NCBI RefSeq assembly: GCF_013177315.1
Contig: NZ_CP053661.1
Location: 186,001 to 250,000 of the forward strand
Source: Thermoleptolyngbya sichuanensis A183
GTDB lineage: Bacteria; Cyanobacteriota; Cyanobacteriia; Elainellales; Elainellaceae
Length of the DNA stretch: 64,000 bases
Reading direction: 5' to 3'
This document shows positions 19,107 to 27,959 of the stretch, in pieces. Numbering within the stretch: the first letter of the stretch is position 1; every line of letters starts with the position of its first letter. A program made the position numbers and the translations under genes. The notes under the pieces are model-generated. The model was not told the origin of the DNA, did no database searches, and worked only from the letters and a program-made list of their open reading frames with translations.

Positions 19107-19607
19107 CTACAAGACATCCCGATGGACAACCTCAATCCAGAAGCCCTCGTCAACTGATGGTGGCTGAAAAAAACTAGTTACATGGTGAAAAACGTCTTCT
19201 GTATCAAACTGTGACCGCTCTGGATTGGTTTCCCTCCGCTTCCTAATTCCCTCTAGGCAAGTCTCGTCATCAACATCAAGGTATATCAACTTATGAGGTA
19301 TGTTTTCAGATAAAAGGATCTCTTTGAACCATGCTCTTTGATTGACTGTGTTTGCTGGGAAGTCCATTACTACAGAAATTCCAGCCTTAATTATGCTTCT
19401 TACATGATTCTTCAACACGGATCTTAGCCGCCTTGAGTATTTTACATAATCATCAAAAATTTTTATTTCTTCAGGATAAATAGTTGATAGCCACTCATCC
19501 TCCGACAACAAAATGGCGTTTAGTTCTTTAGCAATTTTGCAAGATAGGGTGGATTTACCAGACCCCATTTTTCCGCAGAAGAATATCAAAGTTCCCATCT
19601 GGTTCAT
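19107..19607 (-). CDS. P-loop kinase-like ATP-binding protein (AAA_33 / zeta-toxin-like fold)
   Basis: 166 residues with Walker A GKMGSGKST at residues 12-20, an ELNAILLSEDEW acidic segment, and MDFPANTVNQRAWF. It ends with the lid-type RKRRETNPERSQFD. This layout is that of small P-loop phosphotransferases related to zeta toxins, chloramphenicol phosphotransferase and adenylylsulfate kinases. The substrate is unknown. The gene is clearly AT-richer than its neighbours and has few HIP1 sites, suggesting horizontal acquisition. No antitoxin gene is next to it. Confidence 0.75.
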   Translation of the reverse strand: MNQMGTLIFFCGKMGSGKSTLSCKIAKELNAILLSEDEWLSTIYPEEIKIFDDYVKYSRRLRSVLKNHVRSIIKAGISVVMDFPANTVNQRAWFKEILLSENIPHKLIYLDVDDETCLEGIRKRRETNPERSQFDTEDVFHHVTSFFQPPSVDEGFWIEVVHRDVL

Positions 19608-19756
19608 TTCTTCTTCCTCGCATAACGGTGAAGGGTCGTCCTAATTTGGGCACCTCGAAAAATTCAATCTTGATTGAGAATGACAAGGATATTTCAACGA
19701 TTTACGTCCCAAAGATTCGCAACAAGGCAATTAATTGAGGTGCCTACATCAACAGC

Positions 19757-20398
19757 CTAATTCGCAACAGAGTCCGGCGGACATAGCCCTCTGCCTTCCT
19801 CGATGGCGGTGTAGACGCAGCCTGCGTATTGACCGGCGGGCGTGCCCGATGGCGTGAACACCATAATCGCAGCGGAACCGGAAGCGTCGCCATGCTTCAC
19901 TAGCAGGTCATTCCCCAAGTAGCCGATGTTGATCAAATCCCGCATCGGGTAGGTGGTGAACTCATCCTGCAACACCCGCTCGCCTGGAACCTGCACCCGG
20001 TAGAGGGCGTGGCCCCCGCCTTGCGGGTCAATCACAAACACAGCGCTGAGCTGCGTTTCGACGCATTCTTGCAGAATTACGCCGACGGCTACGTTGCCCG
20101 TTTGGGGGTCAATGCCAACAGAGGGATGGAATCGTTGCCCGTTCAGCGTTTGCTCTGGCTCAATTTGCAGCTTTTCGCAGTTCACGCCGTCCAGAACGCG
20201 CACGTTCATGCTGTTTGCCGAAATGGTTTGCGATCGCCCTTCCGAGGTGAGCCGGAGCTGAGTGCCGTCTTCGCTAATGCGAACGCGAGTGCCGCCGCGC
20301 TGCCCGCCTGCGATGGACATCTGGGGCAACGCCAGGGCGATCGCCCCTGCGCCAGCCACCAACCCCGCCGCCATCGTCATCCAAAAAACCTTTTTCAT
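19757..20398 (-). CDS. Secreted protein of unknown function
   Basis: 213 residues beginning with a signal peptide (MKKVFWMTMAAGLVAGAGAIALA, cleavage probably after residues 25-30). The mature part has alternating beta-type segments (RVRISEDGTQLRLTSEGR, VFVIDPQGGGHALYRVQVPG). It has three Cys residues spread over the C-terminal half and a final CVYTAIEEGRGLCPPDS with two. No family is recognised. It is probably periplasmic. AGGAA precedes the ATG at 20398. Its minus-strand neighbour downstream is the AT-rich kinase gene. Confidence 0.75.
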   Translation of the reverse strand: MKKVFWMTMAAGLVAGAGAIALALPQMSIAGGQRGGTRVRISEDGTQLRLTSEGRSQTISANSMNVRVLDGVNCEKLQIEPEQTLNGQRFHPSVGIDPQTGNVAVGVILQECVETQLSAVFVIDPQGGGHALYRVQVPGERVLQDEFTTYPMRDLINIGYLGNDLLVKHGDASGSAAIMVFTPSGTPAGQYAGCVYTAIEEGRGLCPPDSVAN

Positions 20399-20651
20399 CA
20401 GGAACTTCCTTTTTCAGAAACACACCAGAGAAATAGACACAATCTGCCTGACGTAAGTTGCGGAAAATCCGAAATATTTTGTGGCGATATGTTTCAGCAT
20501 CCGTTTCAACACCCATACAACTTCAGCATTCAGCATCCATACAACCTCGGACTTGCAGCGCTAATTTTGGGCAGCCAAGGCGCAAGGCTTGATTCTAGGG
20601 AACCTAGCCCCTAGACTGAGTGGGACTGCATCCCCTATCTGCCTCCCAGCC

Positions 20652-20936
20652 ATGTCCTCTGCCGATTCTGCTAACTCTGCCGATTCTGCCAACTCTGCCG
20701 ATTCTGCCAACTCTGCCGACTCTGCCAACTCTGTTGACCTGGAACGCTATGCCGAACAGGCAGCCGCCCTGATTGGCCTGCCCATTCCCCCCGACTGTAA
20801 ACCTGGCGTGATCGCCAATCTAGAACGCACCGCAGCGATCGCCCAGTTGGTCTTAGAGTTTTCCCTACCGCCAGAGGCAGAGAGTGCGGCGGTGTTTGTG
20901 CCGATTGGAGGCGGGCCGGGTGGCGTGACGGGGTAA
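20652..20936 (+). CDS. AtzG-like / DUF4089 small subunit
   Basis: 94 residues. The C-terminal two thirds (LERYAEQAAALIGLPIPPDCKPGVIANLERTAAIA) match the DUF4089/AtzG type, small helical partners of AtzE-like amidohydrolases, analogous to GatC of GatCAB. The N-terminal 27 residues are repeats of Ser-Ala-Asp-Ser-Ala-Asn from an 18-bp tandem repeat at 20655-20738, probably a late addition. If so, the functional start may be near VDLERYAEQ. It precedes the AtzE-like gene by 62 bases on the same strand. Confidence 0.7.
   Translation: MSSADSANSADSANSADSANSADSANSVDLERYAEQAAALIGLPIPPDCKPGVIANLERTAAIAQLVLEFSLPPEAESAAVFVPIGGGPGGVTG
20655..20741. repeat. 18-bp tandem repeat in the AtzG-like gene
   Basis: Four or more units of the type TCTGCCGATTCTGCCAAC encode SADSAN at the protein N-terminus. 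The number of copies could vary without frameshift. Confidence 0.8.
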
Positions 20937-20998
20937 TGGCGTGACGGAGCCACCTGGCAACCCCAACATCCTGTCCCCCAAGCCCTCTAAAATCACCT

Positions 20999-22393
20999 AT
21001 GTTCGACCTTTTCGATGCTGATGCAACTGCGATCGCCGCTGCGGTTCGTGCCAAAAAAATCACTGCCGAGACTGTGGTGACGGCTGCGCTGACGCAAATT
21101 GATGCGCTGGATGGCAAGCTGAATACTTTTACCAACGTGCTGCGGGAGCGGGCGCTGCAAGATGCGGCGGCGGTGGATCGGGCGATCGCCGCTGGGCAAG
21201 ATCCGGGGCCCCTGGCAGGCGTGCCCTTTGCGGTCAAAAACCTGCTGGACATTGCGGGCGTAGTTACGCTGGCAGGCTCCAAAATCAACCGCGACAATCC
21301 CCCAGCCTCGACGGACGCGGCAACTGTGGCCGCCCTGCGAAAGGCAGGGGCCGTGCTGCTGGGCGGGCTGAATATGGACGAATACGCCTATGGGTTTGTG
21401 ACGGAAAACAGCCACTACGGCGCAACGCACAATCCTCACGACCTGAGCCGGGTAGCAGGCGGATCGTCTGGCGGGTCGGCGGCGGCGGTGGCGGGCGGGC
21501 TCGTGCCCCTCGCGCTGGGGTCAGATACAAACGGATCAATCCGAGTTCCGGCAGCGTTTTGCGGCATTTTTGGGCTAAAGCCGACCTATGGACGAGTGTC
21601 CCGCGCTGGTTCTGCCCTATTCTGCGCCAGTCTCGACCACATCGGCCCGTTTGCTCGCTCGGTGCGCGATATTGCCCTCAGCTTTGATCTGATGCACGGG
21701 CCCGATTCCCGCGATCCGGTGTGCAGTCCTCGACCCCCTGAGCCAACCTTGCCGCAACTGGGCCAGGGCATCGACGGATTGCGGATTGCCGTTGCCGACG
21801 GCTATTTCGCCACGGGCGGACAGCCAGAAGTGTTTGCGGCGGTGGAAACGGTCGCCCAGGCTCTTGGCGCAACGAAGCGCGTTCTCTTACCTGAAGCTCA
21901 TCGCGCCCGCGCCGCTGCCTATCTAATTACCACCTGCGAAGGCAGCAATCTGCACCTGCCGAACCTAAAGACGCGCCCCCACGACTTTGACCCTGCCACG
22001 CGCGATCGCTTTTTGTCCGGTGCGCTTATCCCTACCAGTTGGTATCTCCAGGCGCAGCGGTTTCGACGCTGGTATGGCGATCGCCTTGCGGAACTCTTTC
22101 AGCACGTCGATCTAATCCTTGCACCCAGCACTCCCTGTGCCGCGCCGCTCATTGGGCAAGAAACCATGACGATTGGCGGGCAAGAAATGCTCACCCGCCC
22201 CAACTTGGGATTGTATACACAACCGCTTTCTTTCATTGGGCTGCCGATCTTATCTGTTCCCGTGCAGCAGTCGGGCGGGCTGCCTCTCGGCGTGCAGATT
22301 ATCGCCGCACCCTACAATGAATCACTGGTGCTCCGAGCAGGCGCGTTTTTGGAACAGGCTGGTGTGGTAGCGGCTCCGGTGGCACGGGTTTAA
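20999..22393 (+). CDS. AtzE-family amidohydrolase (amidase signature)
   Basis: 464 residues of the amidase-signature superfamily with a Ser-cisSer-Lys triad. Lys80 is in [11 protein letters not shown], the cis-Ser is Ser156 in GGSSGGS, and the nucleophile is Ser180 in DTNGSIRVP. AtzE hydrolyses 1-carboxybiuret in cyanuric-acid catabolism and needs AtzG. The AtzG-like gene directly upstream supports a two-subunit enzyme here. No other cyanuric-acid genes are in the window, so the natural substrate may differ (another amide or ureide). It is distinct from GatA, which would not pair with DUF4089. Confidence 0.82.
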   Translation: MFDLFDADATAIAAAVRAKKITAETVVTAALTQIDALDGKLNTFTNVLRERALQDAAAVDRAIAAGQDPGPLAGVPFAVKNLLDIAGVVTLAGSKINRDNPPASTDAATVAALRKAGAVLLGGLNMDEYAYGFVTENSHYGATHNPHDLSRVAGGSSGGSAAAVAGGLVPLALGSDTNGSIRVPAAFCGIFGLKPTYGRVSRAGSALFCASLDHIGPFARSVRDIALSFDLMHGPDSRDPVCSPRPPEPTLPQLGQGIDGLRIAVADGYFATGGQPEVFAAVETVAQALGATKRVLLPEAHRARAAAYLITTCEGSNLHLPNLKTRPHDFDPATRDRFLSGALIPTSWYLQAQRFRRWYGDRLAELFQHVDLILAPSTPCAAPLIGQETMTIGGQEMLTRPNLGLYTQPLSFIGLPILSVPVQQSGGLPLGVQIIAAPYNESLVLRAGAFLEQAGVVAAPVARV

Positions 22394-22512
22394 GGAAGCT
22401 TACCCAATCTGCAAAAAGTGGATCAAATCGGTTGTTGCCATTGCCGCCATCGAGTGTGGAGTTCGATAGCGCAATTCCTGTACTGCTGGGATTAGGAATG
22501 CGCTCTGTGATA

Positions 22513-24047
22513 ACTTTAGTTTGGACTAATGGTGAAGAGGAAGGCAGTCAATGAGAAGCACCGACTGCCGTAAGGTCAATGAAGTACAACCAACATTGAC
22601 CCCATGATTTTCAACGAACTTCAGCAATTTCGCCAAACGTTGTATGCCAGCTTGGGAAACGCCAGAGATGCCCTGTTTGATCTGATGGATGCCGTGTTAG
22701 TGAGTGCGTGCATCGTGTCGTTTGTGAGGCTATCGCAGAGTCCTGTCTTTCGTCGCCAGTGGTCGAGCACCTATGAAGCGTTGCGCGATAGCCGCCTACC
22801 CCGATCAAAGGTGCTGAAGCTGTTGGTGCAGCAGATACCGACTCAGCAGCAACCGTTGTTGGCAGGTGATGCGAGTCGGTGGAACCGTCCTGCTGCCAGG
22901 CGTTTGAAAGACCGCACCTTATCAGGCAGAACAGGACATGCCCCGATAGCCGGACAAAACTACAGTACCTTAGCCTGGATTGCTGAAGACAGGGGCAGTT
23001 GGGCATTACCATTGCGGCATGAGCGCATCACCAGCTTTGAAACACCCGCCAGTAAAGCGGCATTCCAACTCAAACAAGTGACTCGGCAGTTAGCGGTGCG
23101 TCCGTTGGCGATCTACGACCGAGGGTACGGCAATGCCAGTTTTGTCAACCAAACGGCAGGGATTGAGGCAGACTTGCTGCTGCGGGTTACATCCAATCGA
23201 TGTGTCTATGGCGCGCCCCCAGCGTATCGAGGGCGAGGCGCACCTGCCAAGCATGGACATAAGATGAAACTCAATGACCCTGACACTTGGAGTGTCCCGG
23301 TCGAAACCGTTGAAGTCGATGATCCCAACTGGGGACGAGTGCGGGTCAGTCGTTGGAGTGCATACCATTTCCGCAAATCCCCCAAACGGGCAATGGAAGT
23401 GTTGCGCGTGGAGGTGCTGGAGACACAGAGCAGCACGCGACGCTTGGCTCCTTTGTGGTTAGTTTGGCTGGGTGAGCAGATGCCTCCGTTAGAAACCCTG
23501 TGGTTGCACTACCTCCGTCGCTTTGCCATTGAACACTGGTATCGCTTTGCCAAGCAGAGGCTATATTGGACACATCCCCAGTTCAGTTCTGTATCGGCAA
23601 CCGAACAGTGGAGCAGCCTGATGCCGTTGCTCAGTTGGCAGTTGTGGTTAGCGCGAAAGGACTGTACTGACCACCCCTTGCCCTGGCAGGCACCGCAAGA
23701 AACGTTGACTCCGGGTCGGGTCGCACAAGCGTTTGCAGGCATTTTGGCAGCGATTGGCACCCCTGCTCCTGCGCCTAAACCTCGTGGTAAATCGCCAGGA
23801 CGAGGCAAGGGGCACAAGCCAACTCCTCGTCCCTGCTATCCGATGGTCAAAAAACGAGCCTCGAAACGCAAGACATCCGAACAATCCCTGAACAGTCCGG
23901 TTGCAACAGCAGCTTAACTGCGAGCAGGATTGTATCCAATTCCTTAAGTTCAACTGTTATGAACGGTTGAGCAGATTCTTTATGGCATCCTGTTGAGCAT
24001 TATTGTGATGCCAGTTAGTCCAAACTAAAGTTAGTCCAAACTAAAGT
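22513..24047 (+). mobile_element. Complete insertion sequence with 17-bp inverted repeats and 4-bp target duplication
   Basis: The left end ACTTTAGTTTGGACTAA (22513-22529) is the exact reverse complement of TTAGTCCAAACTAAAGT at the right end. The right end is present twice, at 24015-24031 and 24031-24047, sharing one base. The tetramer GATA flanks both sides (22509-22512 and 24048-24051) as the target-site duplication. The single transposase gene lies inside. Intact ends and coding frame suggest recent insertion. Confidence 0.88.
22604..23917 (+). CDS. DDE transposase (IS4/IS701-like superfamily)
   Basis: 437 residues and apparently full length. An RNase H-like DDE core is suggested by Asp89 (LAGDASRW), Asp172 (AIYDRGYGNASF) and Glu310 (AIEHWYRFAKQ, a YREK-like helix). 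The C-terminal tail is strongly basic and Pro-rich. Domain order fits the IS4/IS701 supergroup. The 4-bp target duplication fits IS701-like elements in length, though GATA does not match their usual YTAR target. It catalyses movement of the surrounding element. No frameshift is seen. Confidence 0.88.
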   Translation: MIFNELQQFRQTLYASLGNARDALFDLMDAVLVSACIVSFVRLSQSPVFRRQWSSTYEALRDSRLPRSKVLKLLVQQIPTQQQPLLAGDASRWNRPAARRLKDRTLSGRTGHAPIAGQNYSTLAWIAEDRGSWALPLRHERITSFETPASKAAFQLKQVTRQLAVRPLAIYDRGYGNASFVNQTAGIEADLLLRVTSNRCVYGAPPAYRGRGAPAKHGHKMKLNDPDTWSVPVETVEVDDPNWGRVRVSRWSAYHFRKSPKRAMEVLRVEVLETQSSTRRLAPLWLVWLGEQMPPLETLWLHYLRRFAIEHWYRFAKQRLYWTHPQFSSVSATEQWSSLMPLLSWQLWLARKDCTDHPLPWQAPQETLTPGRVAQAFAGILAAIGTPAPAPKPRGKSPGRGKGHKPTPRPCYPMVKKRASKRKTSEQSLNSPVATAA

Positions 24048-24413
24048 GATAAAACTCCGGGCAGCAATGGTGAAGGTGTCGTCGCCCTCGCCGCCGTGCA
24101 GCGAGCTAAAGCGCACCCCATTGGCTATCGAAAAAATCCCATTGGCAGCAGCGGACACCTCCAGGCGATCGCCCCCTGCACCGAGTAAAATTCCGCTATT
24201 CAGCACGCCACCTGCGGTAGGATTGCCCGCCGGGTTTGTGACGATCGTTTGTGCTGTTACCGTATCATTGCCGTCAAAGGTTTCGATCCGAGCGCGGGCG
24301 ATCGCGGTTCCAGTCGTTTCGGTTTCACCTGGATCAACCGTCTCCAGCGCTACACCCGCCGCGAACACATCATCAAACGCCGTTCCCAGTAGCAGCCCCG
24401 TGAGCTGACCCAT

Positions 24414-24788
24414 ACCAGCACCTCAGGTAAGGATAAAAATAAGTGATCCGAGATTGCGAACTCTAGAAATAGGTTCGGTCTTGAGAATATGCGCCACAAA
24501 AACCGCCAGAGCGCAAGCTCCCCTATATTCTTTCCTAAACTGCTATTTTGGCTACAAAATCGTCGTATTTCTTTACCAGCCTGTGTTTCAGAACACAAGA
24601 CGGGCAAAAACGCAGGTGGAGAAAATCTGAAGAGCGGCAAACTCATTCGCCTATTGCCCGCCTATTGCCGATTTAGCGACCCGTCATCGTTTCAGATAAG
24701 CCAGCATAGAGTCGCCTTCTATGCTCTTTATCCCAAGTAAGGACGTTAATGGTTTAGGGTAGAAGTTTAAAACAGAAATTTAAAACAA
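24414..24788. other. Intergenic region, no feature recognised
   Basis: About 375 AT-richer bases between the interrupted RTX gene and the tRNA terminator. They must hold the promoter of the minus-strand RTX gene. I see no repeats or convincing genes. Confidence 0.5.
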
Positions 24789-24815
24789 TAAAACCCCGCA
24801 TTGCTGCGAGGTTTC
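24789..24815 (-). terminator. Intrinsic terminator of tRNA-Pro
   Basis: On the minus strand AACCTCGCA and TGCGGGGTT form a nine-pair stem (one U-G pair) with loop GCAA, followed by TTATTGTTTTA. It lies just downstream of the tRNA in its transcription direction. Confidence 0.75.
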
Positions 24816-24821
24816 ATCTGA

Positions 24822-24895
24822 TCGGAGCGGCGGGATTCGAACCCACGACCCCTACTACCCCAAAGTAGTGCGCTACCAAGCTGCGCTACGCCCCG
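24822..24895 (-). tRNA. tRNA-Pro (anticodon GGG)
   Basis: A 74-base cloverleaf. The acceptor stem CGGGGCG pairs with CGCTCCG (one G-U), with discriminator A and no encoded CCA. The D-arm is GCGCAGCTTGGTAGCGC. The anticodon stem CTACT/AGTAG encloses loop TTGGGGT, giving anticodon GGG. The T-arm contains TTCGAAT. Confidence 0.93.
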
Positions 24896-25169
24896 ATACA
24901 GTTTGAGGGGATACGCGAAACGCGCTTAACAAATATAGCACGGGAAGTGGGGATGGGTGCAAAGGGCTTTTGGGGCAATTGGGTCAAAATTTTTGGGACA
25001 ACCTTGGGCGCGACAGGCATCCCGCCTTGAAAATCGCCGCAGATCGGGTGAATCCGTCTCCTGCGGAACAGCGGTATGATCAAAACTCTGGGAAAGCAGG
25101 ACGACCCTCTCACCCCCCGGCCTTCTTGACCGTGATGCAACAACCTAAAACAACCTTGGGAGCGTGCGT

Positions 25170-26453
25170 GTGACTCAAACAAACTGGGATCTTTTAGTAG
25201 AAACCGATCCGCTAGTGGCAGGCTTGATTCAAAAAGAGCTAAAGCGCCAGCAAGACCATCTAGAGCTAATCGCCAGCGAAAACTTCACTTCAGCGGCAGT
25301 GCTGGCGGCACAGGGGTCTGTATTGACAAATAAGTATGCCGAAGGGCTGCCGGGCAAGCGCTATTACGGCGGCTGCGAGTTTGTGGACGAAGTGGAGCAG
25401 TTGGCCATCGATCGGGCAAAGCAGCTTTTTGGCGCGGCCCATGCCAACGTGCAGCCGCACTCGGGCGCACAGGCGAATATGGCGGTGTTTCTGACGCTGC
25501 TGGAACCGGGCGACACGTTTATGGGCATGGATCTGTCTCACGGCGGACACCTGACCCACGGTTCGCCTGTGAACGTGTCGGGCAAGTGGTTTAAGGCGTG
25601 TCACTATGGCGTAAACCGCGACACCGAGCAGCTTGATTTTGACGAAATCCGGGAGGTGGCGCTGCACCATCGTCCCAAGCTAATTATTTGCGGCTATTCG
25701 GCCTATCCCCGCGTGATTGATTTTGAGAAATTCCGGGCGATCGCCGATGAAGTGGGAGCCTACCTCCTAGCCGATATTGCCCACATCGCCGGCCTCGTTG
25801 CCACGGGCCATCACCCCAGCCCCATTCCCTACTGCGATGTTGTCACCACTACAACACACAAAACCCTGCGCGGCCCCCGTGGCGGCCTCATCCTCACCCG
25901 AGACGCGGATCTGGGCAAAAAGCTGGACAAGTCTGTTTTTCCGGGAACCCAGGGCGGACCGCTGGAACATGTCATTGCGGGCAAAGCTGTGGCCTTTGGC
26001 GAAGCGCTCCAGCCCAGCTTCAGCACCTATTCAGGGCAGGTGATTCAAAATGCTAAGGCAATGGCCGCCCAACTCCAGGCACGGGGACTGAAACTGGTGT
26101 CGAACGGCACGGACAACCACCTGATGCTGGTTGATCTGCGCTCAATTGGCATGACGGGTAAAGTGGCCGACCAACTAGTGAGCGGTGTCCGCATTACCGC
26201 CAACAAAAACACCGTCCCCTTCGACCCCGAATCGCCCTTTGTCACTAGCGGTCTGCGGCTGGGTTCCCCCGCCATGACCACTCGCGGCATGGGCACGGCA
26301 GAATTCACCGAGATTGCCAATATTATCAGCGATCGCCTCTTACACCCAGAGGACGAAAGCGTAGCCCAAACCTGCCGCGATCGCATCGCTGCTTTGTGCA
26401 GCCGCTTCCCGCTTTACCCCCATCTCAGCGCTCCAGTGCCCGCCTTGGTGTAA
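25170..26453 (+). CDS. glyA: Serine hydroxymethyltransferase
   Basis: A 427-residue PLP enzyme interconverting serine and glycine while charging tetrahydrofolate with a one-carbon unit. It is cytosolic and also relevant to photorespiratory glycine. It contains [52 protein letters not shown] and the PLP-lysine motif [14 protein letters not shown]. The C-terminus has [22 protein letters not shown] box seven bases ahead of GTG 25170 favours that start over the GTG at 25164, which would overlap the box. It is transcribed alone and is followed by a terminator. Confidence 0.97.
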   Translation: MTQTNWDLLVETDPLVAGLIQKELKRQQDHLELIASENFTSAAVLAAQGSVLTNKYAEGLPGKRYYGGCEFVDEVEQLAIDRAKQLFGAAHANVQPHSGAQANMAVFLTLLEPGDTFMGMDLSHGGHLTHGSPVNVSGKWFKACHYGVNRDTEQLDFDEIREVALHHRPKLIICGYSAYPRVIDFEKFRAIADEVGAYLLADIAHIAGLVATGHHPSPIPYCDVVTTTTHKTLRGPRGGLILTRDADLGKKLDKSVFPGTQGGPLEHVIAGKAVAFGEALQPSFSTYSGQVIQNAKAMAAQLQARGLKLVSNGTDNHLMLVDLRSIGMTGKVADQLVSGVRITANKNTVPFDPESPFVTSGLRLGSPAMTTRGMGTAEFTEIANIISDRLLHPEDESVAQTCRDRIAALCSRFPLYPHLSAPVPALV

Positions 26454-26508
26454 CCCTATTCATGAAATACCCGGCTGCTTAACACCAAATCGAATCTTAA
26501 TGCTAAAT

Positions 26509-26547
26509 CAAAACGGAGGTGAGTGGTGATACTTGCCTCCGTTTTTG
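26509..26547 (+). terminator. Intrinsic terminator of glyA
   Basis: AAAACGGAGG and CCTCCGTTTTT form an uninterrupted stem about 55 bases after the glyA stop, ending in a T-run. Confidence 0.8.
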
Positions 26548-26723
26548 ATGCCCCTTTTTGAAGTTTGATATTTGCTTGATTCACCCGATCATTTGCAGGC
26601 GTTCGGCACTCCATCGGGCGTATTTGACTGGATTGAGTCTGACTGCCTGACACAAGTGGGCAAAAGGCTTGAAATCTCGTGAAGGTGAGTGGGAAAGGGT
26701 GAGCTGATATAAGACGCTGAAAT

Positions 26724-27146
26724 TTGCGTGGCATCAAGGAACCGTGGGCCGTCATCACCGATGAGCCATCTTCCCTCGATCCCCTCTGGCAATATGCCCT
26801 GCGGTTCCGAATCGAGGAGCTATTTCTGGATTCAAAATCCGGGGTCTTTGAACTAGAAGCCTCCGGTATCCGCTCTGCTCAAGCGCTAGAACGCCTTTAC
26901 CTAGTTGCGGCTGTCGCCATCCTCTATGGCATTACCCAAGGCATGGCTATTCAACTCGACGGTCTCCGCACTCAGGTTGACCCTCATTGGAGTCGGGGCA
27001 TTAGCTATCTCAAAATCGGTCTCCGCTGGCTCAAGGGGGTGGTCAACAAAGGGCGACCACTGCTCACGCCGATTGCCCTCTTTAGCATTGACCCTGAACC
27101 CTGTTTTGCTTCTAACCTGAACCCTGTTTTGCTTCTAAGTAGATAG
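26724..27146 (+). pseudogene. C-terminal remnant of an IS4-type transposase
   Basis: The frame encodes only the last part of a transposase: WAVITDEPSSLDPLWQYALR, FRIEELFLDSKSGVFELEAS (the YREK-type helix with the catalytic Glu) and a hydrophobic helix VAAVAILYGITQGMAIQL. The N-terminal DDE region is absent; the 270 bases upstream to glyA hold no continuation in any frame I could follow. No start codon or ribosome binding site suggests expression. It is therefore a decayed insertion unrelated to the intact IS at 22.5 kb. Confidence 0.8.
27093..27138. repeat. 23-bp tandem duplication
   Basis: CCTGAACCCTGTTTTGCTTCTAA occurs at 27093-27115 and 27116-27138, at the 3' end of the transposase remnant. 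A third partial copy (CCTGAACCCTG) starts near 27167. Confidence 0.85.
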
Positions 27147-27172
27147 ACCAGATTAAAAAACAGATCCTGAAC

Positions 27173-27209
27173 CCTGCGCCGCCCGCGTAGCGGGCGGCGC
27201 AGGTTTTTT
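27173..27209 (+). terminator. Very strong hairpin with T6 tract
   Basis: CCTGCGCCGCCCGC (27173-27186) pairs perfectly with 27190-27203 across a GTA loop, followed by TTTTTT. It follows the transposase remnant and would stop readthrough. Confidence 0.8.
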
Positions 27210-27575
27210 GGGTTTTATATTTATTAATGTCCACCTACTTAAACCAGATGAAGCCCAGTATTATGGCCGTATCTGGTTCTCTAGAATCCAGTCCATGTGC
27301 TGTCAATTACCCCCCTGGGAGGCTGCCTAAAGATGTGTCAGGCAGGCAGGTTCGAGGCTACTTGCCGCTGCACAACTTCACCGTTAGCCCTCAGCGCCCT
27401 GGTTCTGTCAGCTTGTCGGTAGGTAGGCGATTCGCCCCCTAAATTGCGAAGGTTCAGTCCTTCGAGATCTGGAGATCTGGGTCAAGCCGCACACTCCCAG
27501 CCGCTTTCGGGTCAGTTGCAAAGGTTGGGCAGCGATAGATTTCGGTTAGTGTGCAATACCTCAAAAGGTATGCGG
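27210..27575. other. Intergenic region without recognised genes
   Basis: About 365 bases. A 71-codon open frame at 27227-27442 lacks a ribosome binding site and family resemblance. Nothing else is seen. Confidence 0.5.
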
Positions 27576-27658
27576 GGGCGATCGCCGAAAGGTGCGGGTG
27601 CTGAGAGATGAGGGCGATCGCCGAAAGGTGCGGGTGCTGAGAGATGAGGGCGATCGCC
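27576..27658. repeat. 36-bp tandem repeat containing HIP1
   Basis: Two identical 36-bp units (27576-27611, 27612-27647), each starting GGGCGATCGCCGAAAGG, are followed by a partial third. They sit 3' of a minus-strand gene. Confidence 0.85.
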
Positions 27659-27690
27659 CTTCCTGGGGTCTGCGTGCGTGAGCAGTAAGG

Positions 27691-27903
27691 CTATACCCAA
27701 AACTCAGGCTGCATCAGGTCGATGGCGATCGCCAGCAGGTTTGCAAAATCAATCCGCAGCCAGAGCCGCCACAGGCGCAGTCGTTCGCGCGATCGCCGCT
27801 CGTTGCCAATCCACAGCAGCCGGGTCAGTTGCAACAATAGCCCGCCCCAGGGATAGCTACTCCGAAGCACCCATAGCCAAAGACAGCACGAGGACGATTT
27901 CAT
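27691..27903 (-). CDS. Small conserved-type protein downstream of Coq4-like gene
   Basis: 70 residues, starting at ATG 27903 with GGAGA about seven bases upstream. The sequence is basic and hydrophobic (LLLQLTRLLWIGNE; LWRLWLRIDFANLLAIAIDL), perhaps a membrane-associated amphipathic protein. I do not recognise a named family. It lies 56 bases after the Coq4-like gene on the same strand and is probably co-transcribed with it. Confidence 0.55.
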   Translation of the reverse strand: MKSSSCCLWLWVLRSSYPWGGLLLQLTRLLWIGNERRSRERLRLWRLWLRIDFANLLAIAIDLMQPEFWV

Positions 27904-27959
27904 AGTGGTCTCCCCAGGCCTGAAACCCTGCACCCCAAACCCTGGCTTATCGTCTACCT

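Larger units (their letters stand above)
22299..24413 (-). pseudogene. RTX-type gene interrupted by an insertion sequence
   Basis: The 5' part (24413 down to 24048) encodes MGQLTGLLLGTAFDDVFAAG... with a good GAGGTG ribosome binding site, and a domain containing DGNDTV and GGEGDDTF calcium-binding-type motifs. It breaks off after AARSFI at the right end of the IS. Removing the IS and one GATA target copy continues the frame in phase into the left flank: TERIPNPSSTGIALSNS, then LDGGNGNNRFD, another RTX-like motif. That frame stops at 22299, antisense to the last 95 bases of atzE. The joined protein would be about 191 residues. It was probably a surface or exported protein, inactivated by the insertion. 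Confidence 0.75.

Noticed and set aside
24489-24740. 83-codon plus-strand frame before the tRNA
   Set aside because: Low-quality composition, no start signal and no recognisable motif.
27227-27442. 71-codon plus-strand frame after the strong terminator
   Set aside because: There is no ribosome binding site and the composition is not protein-like; it lies in a repeat-rich gap.
27576-27658. 36-bp repeats resembling CRISPR repeats (also 36511-36618)
   Set aside because: The units are tandem without spacers at 27.6 kb and have a single 36-bp gap at 36.5 kb. They contain HIP1, and there are no cas genes.
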